A stretch of 44,734 nucleotides of DNA from Chloroflexota bacterium (lineage in GTDB: Bacteria > Chloroflexota > Chloroflexia > Chloroflexales > Roseiflexaceae). The number at the start of each line of letters is the position of its first letter. Position 1 is the first letter of the stretch. The stretch is taken from positions 1-44,734 of the forward strand of contig JAGWYG010000020.1 in assembly GCA_018969485.1 (NCBI GenBank), read 5' to 3'. A program made the translations under genes and the position numbers. A model generated the notes under the pieces. The model ran no database searches. It was not told where the DNA came from and worked only from the letters and a program-made list of their open reading frames with translations. Positions 1-8,533 of the stretch are shown here, in pieces.

Positions 1-1
1 G

Positions 2-838
2 AAGGCGCGCCAGGAGCAGATCGTCCGTATCGTTGCGACGACGCTGTGCATCATGGGTGTGCTGATCATCCTGTTCCCGCTGGGCTGGATGATCTCGACC
101 TCGCTCAAGACCAAGGCCGAAGTCGCCAAGTTTCCGCCGGTGTGGATCCCGGCTGAGTTGCAGTGGAAGAATTACCAGGACGCGCTGACCGGCCAGAACC
201 GGTTTGACGTCTACTTCAAGAACACGATGATCTTCGCCGGTGGTGCGATGATCGGCGAGCTCCTGTCGTGCTCGCTGGTGGCCTACGGCTTCGCGCGCCT
301 GCGGGCGCCGGGCAAGAACGCGCTGTTCCTGCTGGTGCTCGCCACCATGATGCTGCCGGCCTGGGTCACACTCATTCCGCAATACATCGCGTTTGCGCGG
401 TTCGGCTGGCTCGACACCTTCTATCCGCTCATCGTACCGAAGTTCTTCGGCAGCGCCTATCTGATCTTCATGCTGCGTCAGTTCTACAAGGGCCTGCCGA
501 AGGATTACGAAGAGGCGGCGCTGATCGATGGTGCCAGCTATCCGCGCATCTGGTCGCAGATCATCCTGCCGCTGTCGCTGCCAGCGCTCGGCGCGGTCTC
601 GATCATGAGCTTCATGTATCACTACACGACGTTCTTCGAGCCGCTGCTGTATCTGACGAGCGAGAAGCACTACCCGATCTCGCTCGGCCTGCAGCAGTTC
701 CGCGCTCCGTTTGGCGGCACGTCGTTCCACCTGCTGATGGCCGCCTCGGTGACGACGATCGTCCCGCCGGTGATCCTGTTCTTCATCGCCCAGCGCTACT
801 TCATCCAGGGTATCGTGGTATCGGGCGTCAAGGGTTAG
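2..838 (+). CDS. Sugar ABC transporter permease, MalG type (5' truncated)
   Basis: Inner-membrane permease of a carbohydrate ABC importer (MalG/CUT1-like family); it forms half of the channel for sugar delivered by a binding lipoprotein. The reading frame is open to the left edge, so the true start lies outside the window. An N-terminal membrane segment (MGVLIILFPLGWMISTSL) is followed by several hydrophobic segments. The EAA loop that contacts the ATPase is clear at EEAALIDGASYPRIW, followed by ILPLSLPALG. The C-terminus (QRYFIQGIVVSGVKG) is typical of the family. The binding protein follows 128 bases downstream, so the order is permease then binding protein, with the partner permease presumably upstream. 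The exact sugar cannot be told from sequence. Confidence 0.93.
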   Translation, partial: KARQEQIVRIVATTLCIMGVLIILFPLGWMISTSLKTKAEVAKFPPVWIPAELQWKNYQDALTGQNRFDVYFKNTMIFAGGAMIGELLSCSLVAYGFARLRAPGKNALFLLVLATMMLPAWVTLIPQYIAFARFGWLDTFYPLIVPKFFGSAYLIFMLRQFYKGLPKDYEEAALIDGASYPRIWSQIILPLSLPALGAVSIMSFMYHYTTFFEPLLYLTSEKHYPISLGLQQFRAPFGGTSFHLLMAASVTTIVPPVILFFIAQRYFIQGIVVSGVKG

Positions 839-966
839 GTTGCTATCGCGCGCAAGCGCTGCACTGTATCGCCATCGCCAGAGAGGAGGCCCGCCGCTGG
901 ACATGCCCGAAGCCCACAGCATCGACGCTGGAACGACAGAATCGCAAGGTTGAAGGAGAGATGAGC

Positions 967-2460
967 ATGCAGCTCAAGAACAACTATCCGTGGTTGGTGG
1001 TGGTCGCGGCGCTCGCGCTGGTGCTGAGCGCGTGTGGTGGCGGCGCTCCGGCGACCCCGCCGGCCGAAGAGCCGGCCGCCGAGGCGACGGCTGTGCCCGA
1101 GGCGCCGGTTGCCGAAGAGATGCCGACTGCCACCGCAGTGGCAGAGTTCGCCCAGGAGCCGGCAGCAGGCCAGAAAGTCCTCGTCTGGATGGTGCGCACC
1201 GGCCAGACCGAAAACCGCTGGGAGCGCGACGTGGTGCTGCCGGCCTACGCGCAGGCCGCGCCCGACGTGTTCGTCAAGGTCATCAACATCAACCAGGACG
1301 ACATCGCCATCCGCCGCGAGGCGATGATCGCCGCCAAGGAGCCGCTGCACGTCTGGTCGCCCAACTGGGGCGGCGATGGCTTCGCCAGCGACCGCGCCCG
1401 CGGCCTGCTGACCGACCTGACGCCGCTGATCGAGCGTGACGGCTGGGATACCAGCGACTTCCTGCCCGATGTGCTGAACATCTACAACATCGAGGGCAAG
1501 CTGTACGGTATTCCGTTCCTCACGACCGGCTCGTACATCTACTACAACATGAAGCTGTTCGATGAGGCCGGGCTCCCCTACCCGACCAGCGACTGGACCG
1601 ACCAGAGCTGGACGTGGGACGCGTTCCTCGATCTGGCGAAGAAGCTGACCAAGAACTATGACGATCCGAACACTGCGGTGTACGGCGCGGCACGCTCGTT
1701 CTGGCCGCCCTTCGACTCGATCCCGATGATCTGGGGCCTGGATCCGTTCAGCGCGGACGCGCTGACGACGGGCTACTCGGAGCAGCTGTCGATCAACAAC
1801 GAGCAGTATGCGGCCGCGTTCCAGGCGATGCATGACCTGGTGTACGTGCACAAGGTTGCCCCCGACCAGGCGGCGACCGATGCGCTGAGCCAGCTTGGTG
1901 GCGCGTTCCAGTCGGGTCGCGTCGCGATGGAGCTCCAGGGCGGCTGGGGCCACTGGAACTACAAGGATCTGATCAACGATCCGAACGGCTTCTGCTGGGG
2001 CGTGGCGCCGCTGCCGTGGGGCACGCCGGAGGCCAAGATCCGCGCCACGATCTTCACTGATCCGTGGTCGATCACCGCCGGCATGAGCGCCGAGGACACC
2101 GACCTGGCCTGGAACTTCGTGAAGTTCCTCGGCTCGGCCGAGCAGCAGAAGGCCTATATCGACGCGACGGGTACCCCGCCGGTGCGCGCAAGCCTGCTGG
2201 AAGGGTATTACAAGGCGTACGAGAAGTGTGTGCCGGCCGAGCAGACCAAGCAGGCCTTCACCGGCGCCTTCAGCCATGGCCGCGAGTCGTCGAACCACCT
2301 GCTGGTCAAGTTCGACGAGCTGAGCTCGACGTGGGACAACATCCTCTCGACGTTCTGGCCGGATCCGAACGCCAAGGCGACGGACCTGCTGCCGGTGCTC
2401 GAGAGCGAGGTGAACGCGGCGATCACTCGCATCAACGAGGAAGCCGGCGTCAGCAAGTAG
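967..2460 (+). CDS. Sugar ABC transporter substrate-binding lipoprotein
   Basis: Extracellular solute-binding protein (SBP family 1, MalE/UgpB-like) that captures a sugar and hands it to the adjacent permease. The N-terminus has a lipoprotein signal: a hydrophobic run then lipobox LSAC, with Cys as the lipidated residue. A Pro/Ala/Glu-rich linker of about 50 residues tethers the binding domain. Motifs include LYGIPFLTTGSYIYYN and, later, the Trp-rich GGWGHWNYKDL, as expected for carbohydrate contacts. Two in-frame ATGs exist (961 and 967). AAGGAG at 953-958 is only 2 bases from the first but 8 from the second, so 967 is preferred. Family length is normal (about 497 residues). Expressed with the permease upstream; the specific ligand is unknown. 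Confidence 0.93.
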   Translation: MQLKNNYPWLVVVAALALVLSACGGGAPATPPAEEPAAEATAVPEAPVAEEMPTATAVAEFAQEPAAGQKVLVWMVRTGQTENRWERDVVLPAYAQAAPDVFVKVININQDDIAIRREAMIAAKEPLHVWSPNWGGDGFASDRARGLLTDLTPLIERDGWDTSDFLPDVLNIYNIEGKLYGIPFLTTGSYIYYNMKLFDEAGLPYPTSDWTDQSWTWDAFLDLAKKLTKNYDDPNTAVYGAARSFWPPFDSIPMIWGLDPFSADALTTGYSEQLSINNEQYAAAFQAMHDLVYVHKVAPDQAATDALSQLGGAFQSGRVAMELQGGWGHWNYKDLINDPNGFCWGVAPLPWGTPEAKIRATIFTDPWSITAGMSAEDTDLAWNFVKFLGSAEQQKAYIDATGTPPVRASLLEGYYKAYEKCVPAEQTKQAFTGAFSHGRESSNHLLVKFDELSSTWDNILSTFWPDPNAKATDLLPVLESEVNAAITRINEEAGVSK

Positions 2461-2503
2461 GCCGGTGCGACGGACGTCTTCCGGTCGTTGACTGGAGCGC
2501 GAT

Positions 2504-2531
2504 GGGCACGGTGACTGCGGTCGCCGTGCCC
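2504..2531 (+). terminator. Stem-loop after the binding-protein gene
   Basis: GGGCACGG (2504-2511) pairs with CCGTGCCC (2524-2531), and an inner GAC/GTC pair closes a TGCG loop. It lies 43 bases after the binding-protein stop. No T-run follows, so intrinsic termination is not certain; an mRNA-end stabilising role is equally possible. Confidence 0.55.
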
Positions 2532-2571
2532 GTCGTCGTTGTGATCGCCGGCACGAGGCGCAGAGGGTGTG

Positions 2572-4929
2572 ATGCAGATGGATTGGCGACGGGTGCGCGC
2601 GCTGGTGCTGCCGCTGGTGTTCGTGAGCGGTGCGAGCGCGCTGATCTATGAGGTGAGCTGGTTTCGCCTGGCGAGCCTGAGCTTCGGCGTGAGCGTGTAT
2701 GCGGCGAGCGCGGTGCTGATCGCGTTCATGGCGGGTCTGGCGCTGGGGAGCGCGCTGATCGGCCGGCTGGGGCGTGATGCCGAGACACTGGCGCCGCATG
2801 AGCGCCGCCGTGCCGGGCTGCGCTGGTACGCAGGATTGCAGGCCGGGATCGGGGTGTATGCGCTGGCGACGCCGTGGATCTTCCAGGCGGTCGGTGGGGT
2901 GTATCTGTGGCTCGATGACTGGCTGCAGCCCGATCGGCCGCTGACGCTGGCGCTGCGCCTGGTGCTGGCGCTGGCGGCGATGCTGCTGCCGACGACGCTG
3001 ATGGGCGCCTCGTTTCCGGCGGCGAGCCGGGCGTTTGCCCGCACCACCGGTGCGCGCGGCGGCGATCTGGGAGCGCTGTATGCGCTGAATACGCTCGGTG
3101 GGGTGGTGGGCGCACTCAGCGCCGGCCTGCTGCTTATTCCGCAGGCGGGCGTCACCGCGACGATCCTGACGGCGGGCGCGCTGGACCTGCTGGTGGCGGC
3201 GCTGGCGTGGTGGCTGGCGAGGCGCGCGCCGGCGCAGGCCAATGTGGCGCTCGAGGCCGCACGACCGCCCCGCGAGGAGCGCCGCCGCGAGGAGCGCCGC
3301 CGCGATGCGCGCCCGGCGCAGCCGCCGCCGGCGGCGGCACCGCCATGGCTCGCCCTGCCGGCGGCGCGCATCGCGCTGCTGGGCTATGCCGTGTCGGGGT
3401 TCGCCGCCCTGGCGTATCAGGTGATCTGGACCCGCATGCTGGCGATCTTCAGCCTCAATGCGGTGTACTCGTTCACCGTGATGCTGGCGGTGTTCCTCGC
3501 GGGCCTGGCGCTCGGCAGCCTGACGACGGCGCGCAGCGCCGACCGTGCTGCCGCACCGCTGCGCCGCTTCGGCCTGATGCAGCTGGCGATCGCGCTGGCG
3601 AGCACGCTGGTGCTGTACGTCTTCGCCCGGCTGCGCACGCTGCTCGACTGGTTCACGTCGCCCCAGGATCTGCTGGGTGCGCTGTGGGCCGAGACGTTTG
3701 CGGCCGGCGTGACGATGCTGCTGCCGACATTCCTGCTGGGCGCGATGTTTCCGCTGGCGGTACGGCTGTTTGTGACCGACGATGCGCGGCTGATGGCGCC
3801 GCTCGGCCGCCTGTATGCGCTGAATACGCTGGGGGCGATGGCGGGGGCATTCGTGGCCGGCTTTGTGCTGATCCCCTGGCTCGGGCTGCAGCATGCTGCG
3901 CTGGTGGCGGTGGCGCTGAATGCCGTGGTGGGGAGCGTCGCCCTGGCGGCGAGCAGCCCGCCGGCGCCGCGCACGCTGGCGGGTGCGCTCGGCGCGACGC
4001 TGCTGGCGGCTGCGCTGCTGCCGCCCGGGGTGTATCTCGGCTTCCGCGAAGGCGTCATTCCCGAGCTCAAGTTCTACCGCGAGGGCGTCGATGCCACGGT
4101 GGCGGTGTTCGAGGTACGCTCGCCGCCGCTCAAGGTGTCGTTCGTCAACGGCCGCAATGAGGTGCCGACCGATCGCGACAGCATGCAGGCGTTCTACTTC
4201 CTTGGGCATGTGCCGCCCCTGCTGCGGCCCGATGCCCGCGAGGCGCTGATGATCAGCTTTGGCAACGGCATCGCCTCCGGCGCGATGGCGACCCATGCCA
4301 TCCCCCGCATCCACGCCGTCGAGCTCGTCGCCGAGCAGGTCGCTGCGGCCGAACTCTACGAGGTCGAGAATCGTGGCATCCTGCATGATCCGCGCTTCAG
4401 CATCAGCATCGAGGATGGCCGTAATTACGCGCTGCGCAGCGATGACCAGTACGACATCATCACGGCCGATGCGACACATCCGATCAACAGCAGTTCGTGG
4501 GCGCTGTTCACCGACGAGTTCTACCGCCTGATCCGGGCGCGCCTGGCGCCGGGCGGCGTCTTCGTGCAGTGGCTGCCGTTTCACGATCTGGCGGAAGACG
4601 ACCTGCGCGCGATCATCGCCACGTTCGGTGCCGTGTTTCCCAACGCCAGCGTGTGGTATACCGGCGGGACGCACGCGTTCCTGGTGGCGACGCCGCAGCC
4701 GATCGACGCGGCAGCGGTGCGCGCGCTGGAGCCCCGGCTGCAGGCGAATGCGGCGGCGCTGGCCGATCTGGGGACGATCGATGATCTGGCCGGTGATCTG
4801 CTGTTCGATCGGGCGGAGCTCGAGGAGTACACCGCCGGCGCGCGGATTGTGCGCGACGATGATGCCTTCTTTACGCCGGCGCGCGATGTCGAGCGGATCA
4901 TCGCCAGCTTTGTGCCGTACATGCGCTGA
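2572..4929 (+). CDS. Fused membrane domain / spermidine synthase-like protein
   Basis: Large membrane protein whose N-terminal half has two blocks of hydrophobic segments (roughly residues 10-220 and 265-485) joined by a charged linker rich in Arg and Glu. The C-terminal part (about 490-780) is a spermidine-synthase-like Rossmann domain: ISFGNGIASG is the SAM-binding loop, and AVELVAEQV and VQWLPFHDL are later family motifs. In true aminopropyltransferases the catalytic Asp sits in a D-S-T-D-P motif; here the motif is D-A-T-H-P near residue 633, so polyamine synthesis is doubtful. Starts at 2569 (GTG), 2572 and 2578 are possible. AGAGGG lies at 2562-2567, and 2572 is chosen as the first ATG. 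It stands alone between the ABC genes and a reductase. Known homologues have unclear function. Confidence 0.85.
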   Translation: MQMDWRRVRALVLPLVFVSGASALIYEVSWFRLASLSFGVSVYAASAVLIAFMAGLALGSALIGRLGRDAETLAPHERRRAGLRWYAGLQAGIGVYALATPWIFQAVGGVYLWLDDWLQPDRPLTLALRLVLALAAMLLPTTLMGASFPAASRAFARTTGARGGDLGALYALNTLGGVVGALSAGLLLIPQAGVTATILTAGALDLLVAALAWWLARRAPAQANVALEAARPPREERRREERRRDARPAQPPPAAAPPWLALPAARIALLGYAVSGFAALAYQVIWTRMLAIFSLNAVYSFTVMLAVFLAGLALGSLTTARSADRAAAPLRRFGLMQLAIALASTLVLYVFARLRTLLDWFTSPQDLLGALWAETFAAGVTMLLPTFLLGAMFPLAVRLFVTDDARLMAPLGRLYALNTLGAMAGAFVAGFVLIPWLGLQHAALVAVALNAVVGSVALAASSPPAPRTLAGALGATLLAAALLPPGVYLGFREGVIPELKFYREGVDATVAVFEVRSPPLKVSFVNGRNEVPTDRDSMQAFYFLGHVPPLLRPDAREALMISFGNGIASGAMATHAIPRIHAVELVAEQVAAAELYEVENRGILHDPRFSISIEDGRNYALRSDDQYDIITADATHPINSSSWALFTDEFYRLIRARLAPGGVFVQWLPFHDLAEDDLRAIIATFGAVFPNASVWYTGGTHAFLVATPQPIDAAAVRALEPRLQANAAALADLGTIDDLAGDLLFDRAELEEYTAGARIVRDDDAFFTPARDVERIIASFVPYMR

Positions 4930-4998
4930 CGCTGCGCGTGGTGCCAGCGGGGCACCGCGCCTGCCGCGCGGCATCGGGCGGCAGCGCCGTCCCCGGGC

Positions 4999-5028
4999 TT
5001 GACCACGCATCGCCGGCGCGGCTATACT
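4999..5028 (+). promoter_or_regulatory. Sigma70-type promoter for the hydroxyisobutyrate-dehydrogenase-like gene
   Basis: TTGACC (-35, 4999-5004) and TATACT (-10, 5023-5028) are separated by 18 bases. The start codon lies 40 bases after the -10 box. Confidence 0.7.
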
Positions 5029-5067
5029 TGCGCCGGACGAATCACCGCCGCGAGCAGGAGGAACGAC

Positions 5068-5967
5068 GTGACGCTGCGCATCGGATTCATCGGGCTAGGC
5101 ATCATGGGGCGCGGCATGGCGCGCAACCTGCTGCGCGCCGGCTTCGCGCTGAAGGTCTGGAACCGCACGGCGGCACGCATGGCGGAGCTGTCGGCCGATG
5201 GGGCGATCGCCACCACCAGCCCGGCAGCGCTGGCTGCCGGCTGTGATCTGGTGATCACCTGCGTTTCGGATACCCCCGATGTCGAGCAGGTGCTGTTCGG
5301 TGCCGAGGGCGCATGCCATGGCGTCGCCGCCGGCGCCGTGGTCGTCGACATGAGTACGATCAGCCCGCAGGCTACGCGGCAGTTCGCCGGGCGGCTCGCG
5401 GCGCAGGGCGTGGCCATGCTCGACGCCCCGGTGAGCGGTGGCTCCGAGGGCGCCGCCCGCGGCACGCTGAGCATCATGGTGGGTGGCGATGCCGCCGTGC
5501 TCGAGCGCGTGCGGCCGGCGCTCGCGGCGATGGGCACGACGATCACGCATGTCGGTGCGATCGGCGCCGGCCAGACGGTCAAGCTGGTCAATCAGATCCT
5601 GGTGGTGGGCCACGCGCTGGCGATGGGCGAGGCGCTGCTGTTCGCCCAGGCTGGTGGCGTGGATCTCGAGCGCGCTCTGCAGGCGGTGGCGGGTGGCGCG
5701 GCCGGTAGCTGGATGCTGACCAACCGTGGCCCCCAGATCCTGCGGCGCGACTGGCGCCCGGGGTTCACCATCGACCTGCAGCAGAAGGACGTGCGGCTGG
5801 TCCTGGCGGCTGCCGATGAGGTGGGGGCACCACTGCCGATGACCGCGCAGATCTACCAGCTGTATCGCACGTTGCAGGCACGTGGCCTCGGGCACGAGGG
5901 CAACCACGCGCTGATCAAGGCGCTCGAGGAACTCGCCGGCTTCACGGTGGGCGCTGCCGACGCCTGA
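5068..5967 (+). CDS. NAD(P)-dependent 3-hydroxyisobutyrate dehydrogenase family reductase
   Basis: Cytosolic beta-hydroxyacid dehydrogenase (3-hydroxyisobutyrate dehydrogenase / tartronate semialdehyde reductase family), 299 residues. The Rossmann motif GFIGLGIMGRGMARNL is at residues 6-21, the substrate loop DAPVSGG at about 119-125, and the catalytic lysine is K172 in GQTVKLVNQ. The C-terminal helical domain (LQQKDVRLVL) is complete. The GTG start is chosen because AGGAGG (5056-5061) lies 6 bases upstream; a longer frame back to 4999 would swallow the promoter. Its place among sugar genes fits a role in oxidised-sugar or hydroxyacid breakdown, but the substrate cannot be fixed; tartronate semialdehyde or 3-hydroxyisobutyrate are both possible. 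Confidence 0.92.
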   Translation: MTLRIGFIGLGIMGRGMARNLLRAGFALKVWNRTAARMAELSADGAIATTSPAALAAGCDLVITCVSDTPDVEQVLFGAEGACHGVAAGAVVVDMSTISPQATRQFAGRLAAQGVAMLDAPVSGGSEGAARGTLSIMVGGDAAVLERVRPALAAMGTTITHVGAIGAGQTVKLVNQILVVGHALAMGEALLFAQAGGVDLERALQAVAGGAAGSWMLTNRGPQILRRDWRPGFTIDLQQKDVRLVLAAADEVGAPLPMTAQIYQLYRTLQARGLGHEGNHALIKALEELAGFTVGAADA

Positions 5968-6048
5968 GCCGCACGTCACACCGCGGGCAGCCGAATCCTG
6001 ACCTCATCCGTTCGGGCCAACTGGCCACCACGACGAGGAGCACCATCG

Positions 6049-7116
6049 ATGCCTCAACCGTTGAATGTCGCGATCGTCGGCTGCGGCAACATCGCCGGGC
6101 CATACGCCGAGACCCTGCGACCGTACGATCACATCACGCTGCTGGGGGCTGCCGACGTCGATCCCGCGCGGGCGGCGGCGTTTGTGGCGAAGTACGGCGG
6201 CACCGCCTACGAATCGCTCGACGCGCTGCTCGCCGATCCACGCGTCGATGTGGTCATCAACCTGACGATCCACCACGCGCATCCCGAGGTGATCACGCGC
6301 TGCCTCAATGCCGGCAAGCACGTTCACAGCGAGAAGCCGCTGGCGATGACGGTGGCCGAGGCCCAGGCGCTGGTGCAGCTCGCCGAGGCGCGTGGCCTGC
6401 GGCTCAGCTGCGCCCCGATCACCTACATGGGTGAAGCACAGCAGACCGTGTGGCGCCTCATCCGCGACGGCCGGCTCGGCACCGTGCGCGTGGTCTACGC
6501 CGAGGTCAACTGGGGCCGCATCGAGACCTGGCATCCCAATCCGCCGCCGTTCTACGATGTCGGCGCGCTGTTCGACGTCGGCGTGTATCCGCTGACGCTG
6601 GTCACCACCATGTTCGGTGCGGCCCGGCGCGTCACCGCGTTCGGCCGCGTGCTCTACCCCGACCGGGTGACCCTCGATGGTGCGCCGTTTCACATCACCA
6701 CGCCCGATTTCGTGGTGGCGGTGGTCGAGATGGCCGATGGAACCGTCGTGCGCCTGACGACCAACTTCTATGTGCCCTACGGCACCCGGCAGCAGGGCCT
6801 CGAGTTCCACGGCGATCTCGGCTCGGTGATCCTGGGGAGCTTCCAGAACTTCGACGCTCCGGTGAGCTTTGCGCGGTTCGGCGACCCGTTTGCGCCCGTT
6901 GAGCCGGTGCGCCCGGCCTACCCCGGCACCGAGTGGGTCCGGGCGGTCGTCGAGATGGGCGAAGCGATCGAGGCGGGGCGACCGCAGCGGGCCACCGGCG
7001 CGCAGGCGGCACATGTGGTCGAGATCTGCTGCGCCATCACCGAGTCGCTGCAGCAGGGGCGCCCTGTGGCGGTCGAGTCGTCGTTTCCGCGGCCGGCGCC
7101 GATGGACTGGGCCTGA
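6049..7116 (+). CDS. Gfo/Idh/MocA family oxidoreductase
   Basis: NAD(P)-dependent oxidoreductase acting on sugars, inositols or related polyols; 355 residues, normal length. The N-terminal Rossmann fold opens with VAIVGCGNIAG (residues 8-18), the conserved E-K-P (95-97) follows in HSEKPLAM, and the C-terminal alpha/beta domain has the usual DVGVYPLTLV segment. ATG at 6049 follows GAGGAG at a normal distance. It lies 81 bases after the reductase and 62 bases before the decarboxylase, in one direction, consistent with one transcription unit. A second, divergent member of the family lies at 15.0-16.2 kb. The substrate is unknown. Confidence 0.92.
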   Translation: MPQPLNVAIVGCGNIAGPYAETLRPYDHITLLGAADVDPARAAAFVAKYGGTAYESLDALLADPRVDVVINLTIHHAHPEVITRCLNAGKHVHSEKPLAMTVAEAQALVQLAEARGLRLSCAPITYMGEAQQTVWRLIRDGRLGTVRVVYAEVNWGRIETWHPNPPPFYDVGALFDVGVYPLTLVTTMFGAARRVTAFGRVLYPDRVTLDGAPFHITTPDFVVAVVEMADGTVVRLTTNFYVPYGTRQQGLEFHGDLGSVILGSFQNFDAPVSFARFGDPFAPVEPVRPAYPGTEWVRAVVEMGEAIEAGRPQRATGAQAAHVVEICCAITESLQQGRPVAVESSFPRPAPMDWA

Positions 7117-7178
7117 TGTGCGGCGCGCCGGCGGCCGCGACGACCGCCGGCGCAGCGCAGCGCGGGCGGGGAGCAGTG

Positions 7179-8432
7179 ATGCCGCGACCTCCGCTGGACG
7201 ATGTGGCGCTCGAGGCGCTGGCGCAGCGCTTCCCGACGCCGTTCTATCTCTACGACGCCGCCGGCATGGTGCGGGCGGCGCGCCGGCTGATCGATGCCTT
7301 CGCCTGGGCGCCGGGGTTCCGCGAGTACTTTGCGGTCAAGGCGACGCCGACGCCGGCGATCCTGGCGCTGCTGGCGGCGGCTGGCTGCGGCATGGACTGC
7401 TCATCGGCGGCCGAGCTTGAGCTGGTGCGTCGTCTGGCCATCACCGGCGAATCGGTGATGTTTTCGTCGAACATGACGCCGGTCGCCGAGTTTCAGGCGG
7501 CAGCGGCGCTGGGCGCGATCATCAACCTGGATCACCCGGATCTGCTCGCCGGGCTGGTCGCGGCGTGTGGCGTGCCGACGACGCTGTGTCTGCGCTACAA
7601 CCCGGGGGCCGAGCGCCAGGGCAACCGCATCATCGGCGATCCGGCCGAGTCGAAGTTTGGTGCGACGCGCGACCAACTGCTGCAGGGCTACCGCCACGCG
7701 GCGGCGCTGGGCGTGCGCCGTTTCGGCCTGCACGCGATGCTGGCGTCGAACGAGCGCGATCCGGCCTATTTTGTGGCGACGGCACGCATGCTCTTCGCGC
7801 TGGCGCATGAGATCCGGCGCGCGTGCGGCGTGACGCTGTCGTTCATCAACCTCGGCGGCGGCATCGGCATTCCGTATCGCCCCGACGAGGCGCCCGTCGA
7901 TCTGGCGGCGCTCGGCGCGGCCATCCGCGACGCCTGGGAGCAGCAGATCGCCGGAACCGACCTCGCCGGCCTGACACTGGCGCTCGAGTGCGGCCGGGTG
8001 ATCACCGGCCCGCATGGCTGGCTGGTGACGCGCGTGCGTCACGTCAAGCACACCTACCGCCACTACGCCGGCGTCGATGCCACGATGGCCGATCTGATGC
8101 GGCCGGGCATGTACGCCGCATATCACCACATCACCCTGGTCAATCCGGGCGAACGCGGCGCGCCGCGCCCGGTCGATGTCGTCGGCTCGCTGTGCGAGAA
8201 CAATGACAAGTTCGCCATCCAGCGCCCGCTGCCACCGCTGCAGCCGGGCGATCTGCTGCTGATCCACGATGCCGGCGCGCACGGCCGCGCGATGGGCTTC
8301 AACTACAACGGCAAGCTGCGCGCCGCCGAGTACCTGCTCGCCGCCGATGGCGCGGTGCACTGCATCCGCCGCGCCGAGACGCTCGATGACCTGTTTGCGA
8401 CGGTGTGTTGGCCGGCTGCGGCGCCCGGCTGA
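7179..8432 (+). CDS. lysA: Diaminopimelate decarboxylase-like PLP enzyme
   Basis: Fold-type III PLP enzyme (alanine racemase-like barrel plus beta domain) of the LysA family, which decarboxylates meso-diaminopimelate to lysine. The PLP lysine is K54 in YFAVKATPTP; the glycine-rich phosphate-binding loop is NLGGGIGIPY; ECGR replaces the usual EPGR; the active-site motif contributed by the partner subunit is CENNDKF, and DAGAHG replaces the more usual DAGAYG. These changes match the CENxD branch of LysA-like proteins, so lysine biosynthesis is likely but not certain. The ATG at 7179 has GGGGAG five bases upstream (7168-7173). Length of 417 residues is normal. Its position beside sugar genes is unusual for lysA; other lysine genes are absent from the window. 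Confidence 0.8.
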   Translation: MPRPPLDDVALEALAQRFPTPFYLYDAAGMVRAARRLIDAFAWAPGFREYFAVKATPTPAILALLAAAGCGMDCSSAAELELVRRLAITGESVMFSSNMTPVAEFQAAAALGAIINLDHPDLLAGLVAACGVPTTLCLRYNPGAERQGNRIIGDPAESKFGATRDQLLQGYRHAAALGVRRFGLHAMLASNERDPAYFVATARMLFALAHEIRRACGVTLSFINLGGGIGIPYRPDEAPVDLAALGAAIRDAWEQQIAGTDLAGLTLALECGRVITGPHGWLVTRVRHVKHTYRHYAGVDATMADLMRPGMYAAYHHITLVNPGERGAPRPVDVVGSLCENNDKFAIQRPLPPLQPGDLLLIHDAGAHGRAMGFNYNGKLRAAEYLLAADGAVHCIRRAETLDDLFATVCWPAAAPG

Positions 8433-8489
8433 TGCCTGCCAGCGGGTGGGAACCACTGGTCTGACCAGCACGTCATCTCGTCAGGCATC
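8431..8489 (+). terminator. Nested stem-loop after the decarboxylase gene
   Basis: GATGCCTG (8431-8438, overlapping the stop codon) can pair with CAGGCATC (8482-8489). Inside it CTGGT (8456-8460) pairs with ACCAG (8464-8468) over a 3-base loop. No T-run follows. It separates the metabolic genes from the tandem repeat proteins and may end or stabilise the transcript. Confidence 0.4.
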
Positions 8490-8533
8490 GCGGCCGTCCG
8501 GCGCGCGGTGCGAGAGCACGACAGGAGGGCCGT

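Noticed and set aside
903-953. A 16-codon frame before the binding-protein gene, possibly a leader peptide
   Set aside because: The nearest AGGAGG is about 13 bases from its ATG, too far, and nothing suggests attenuation.
835-5010. A 1391-codon minus-strand frame opposite the binding-protein and spermidine-synthase-like genes
   Set aside because: It mirrors the plus-strand genes, is very Arg/His/Gln-rich and has no motif. High GC makes long antisense frames common.
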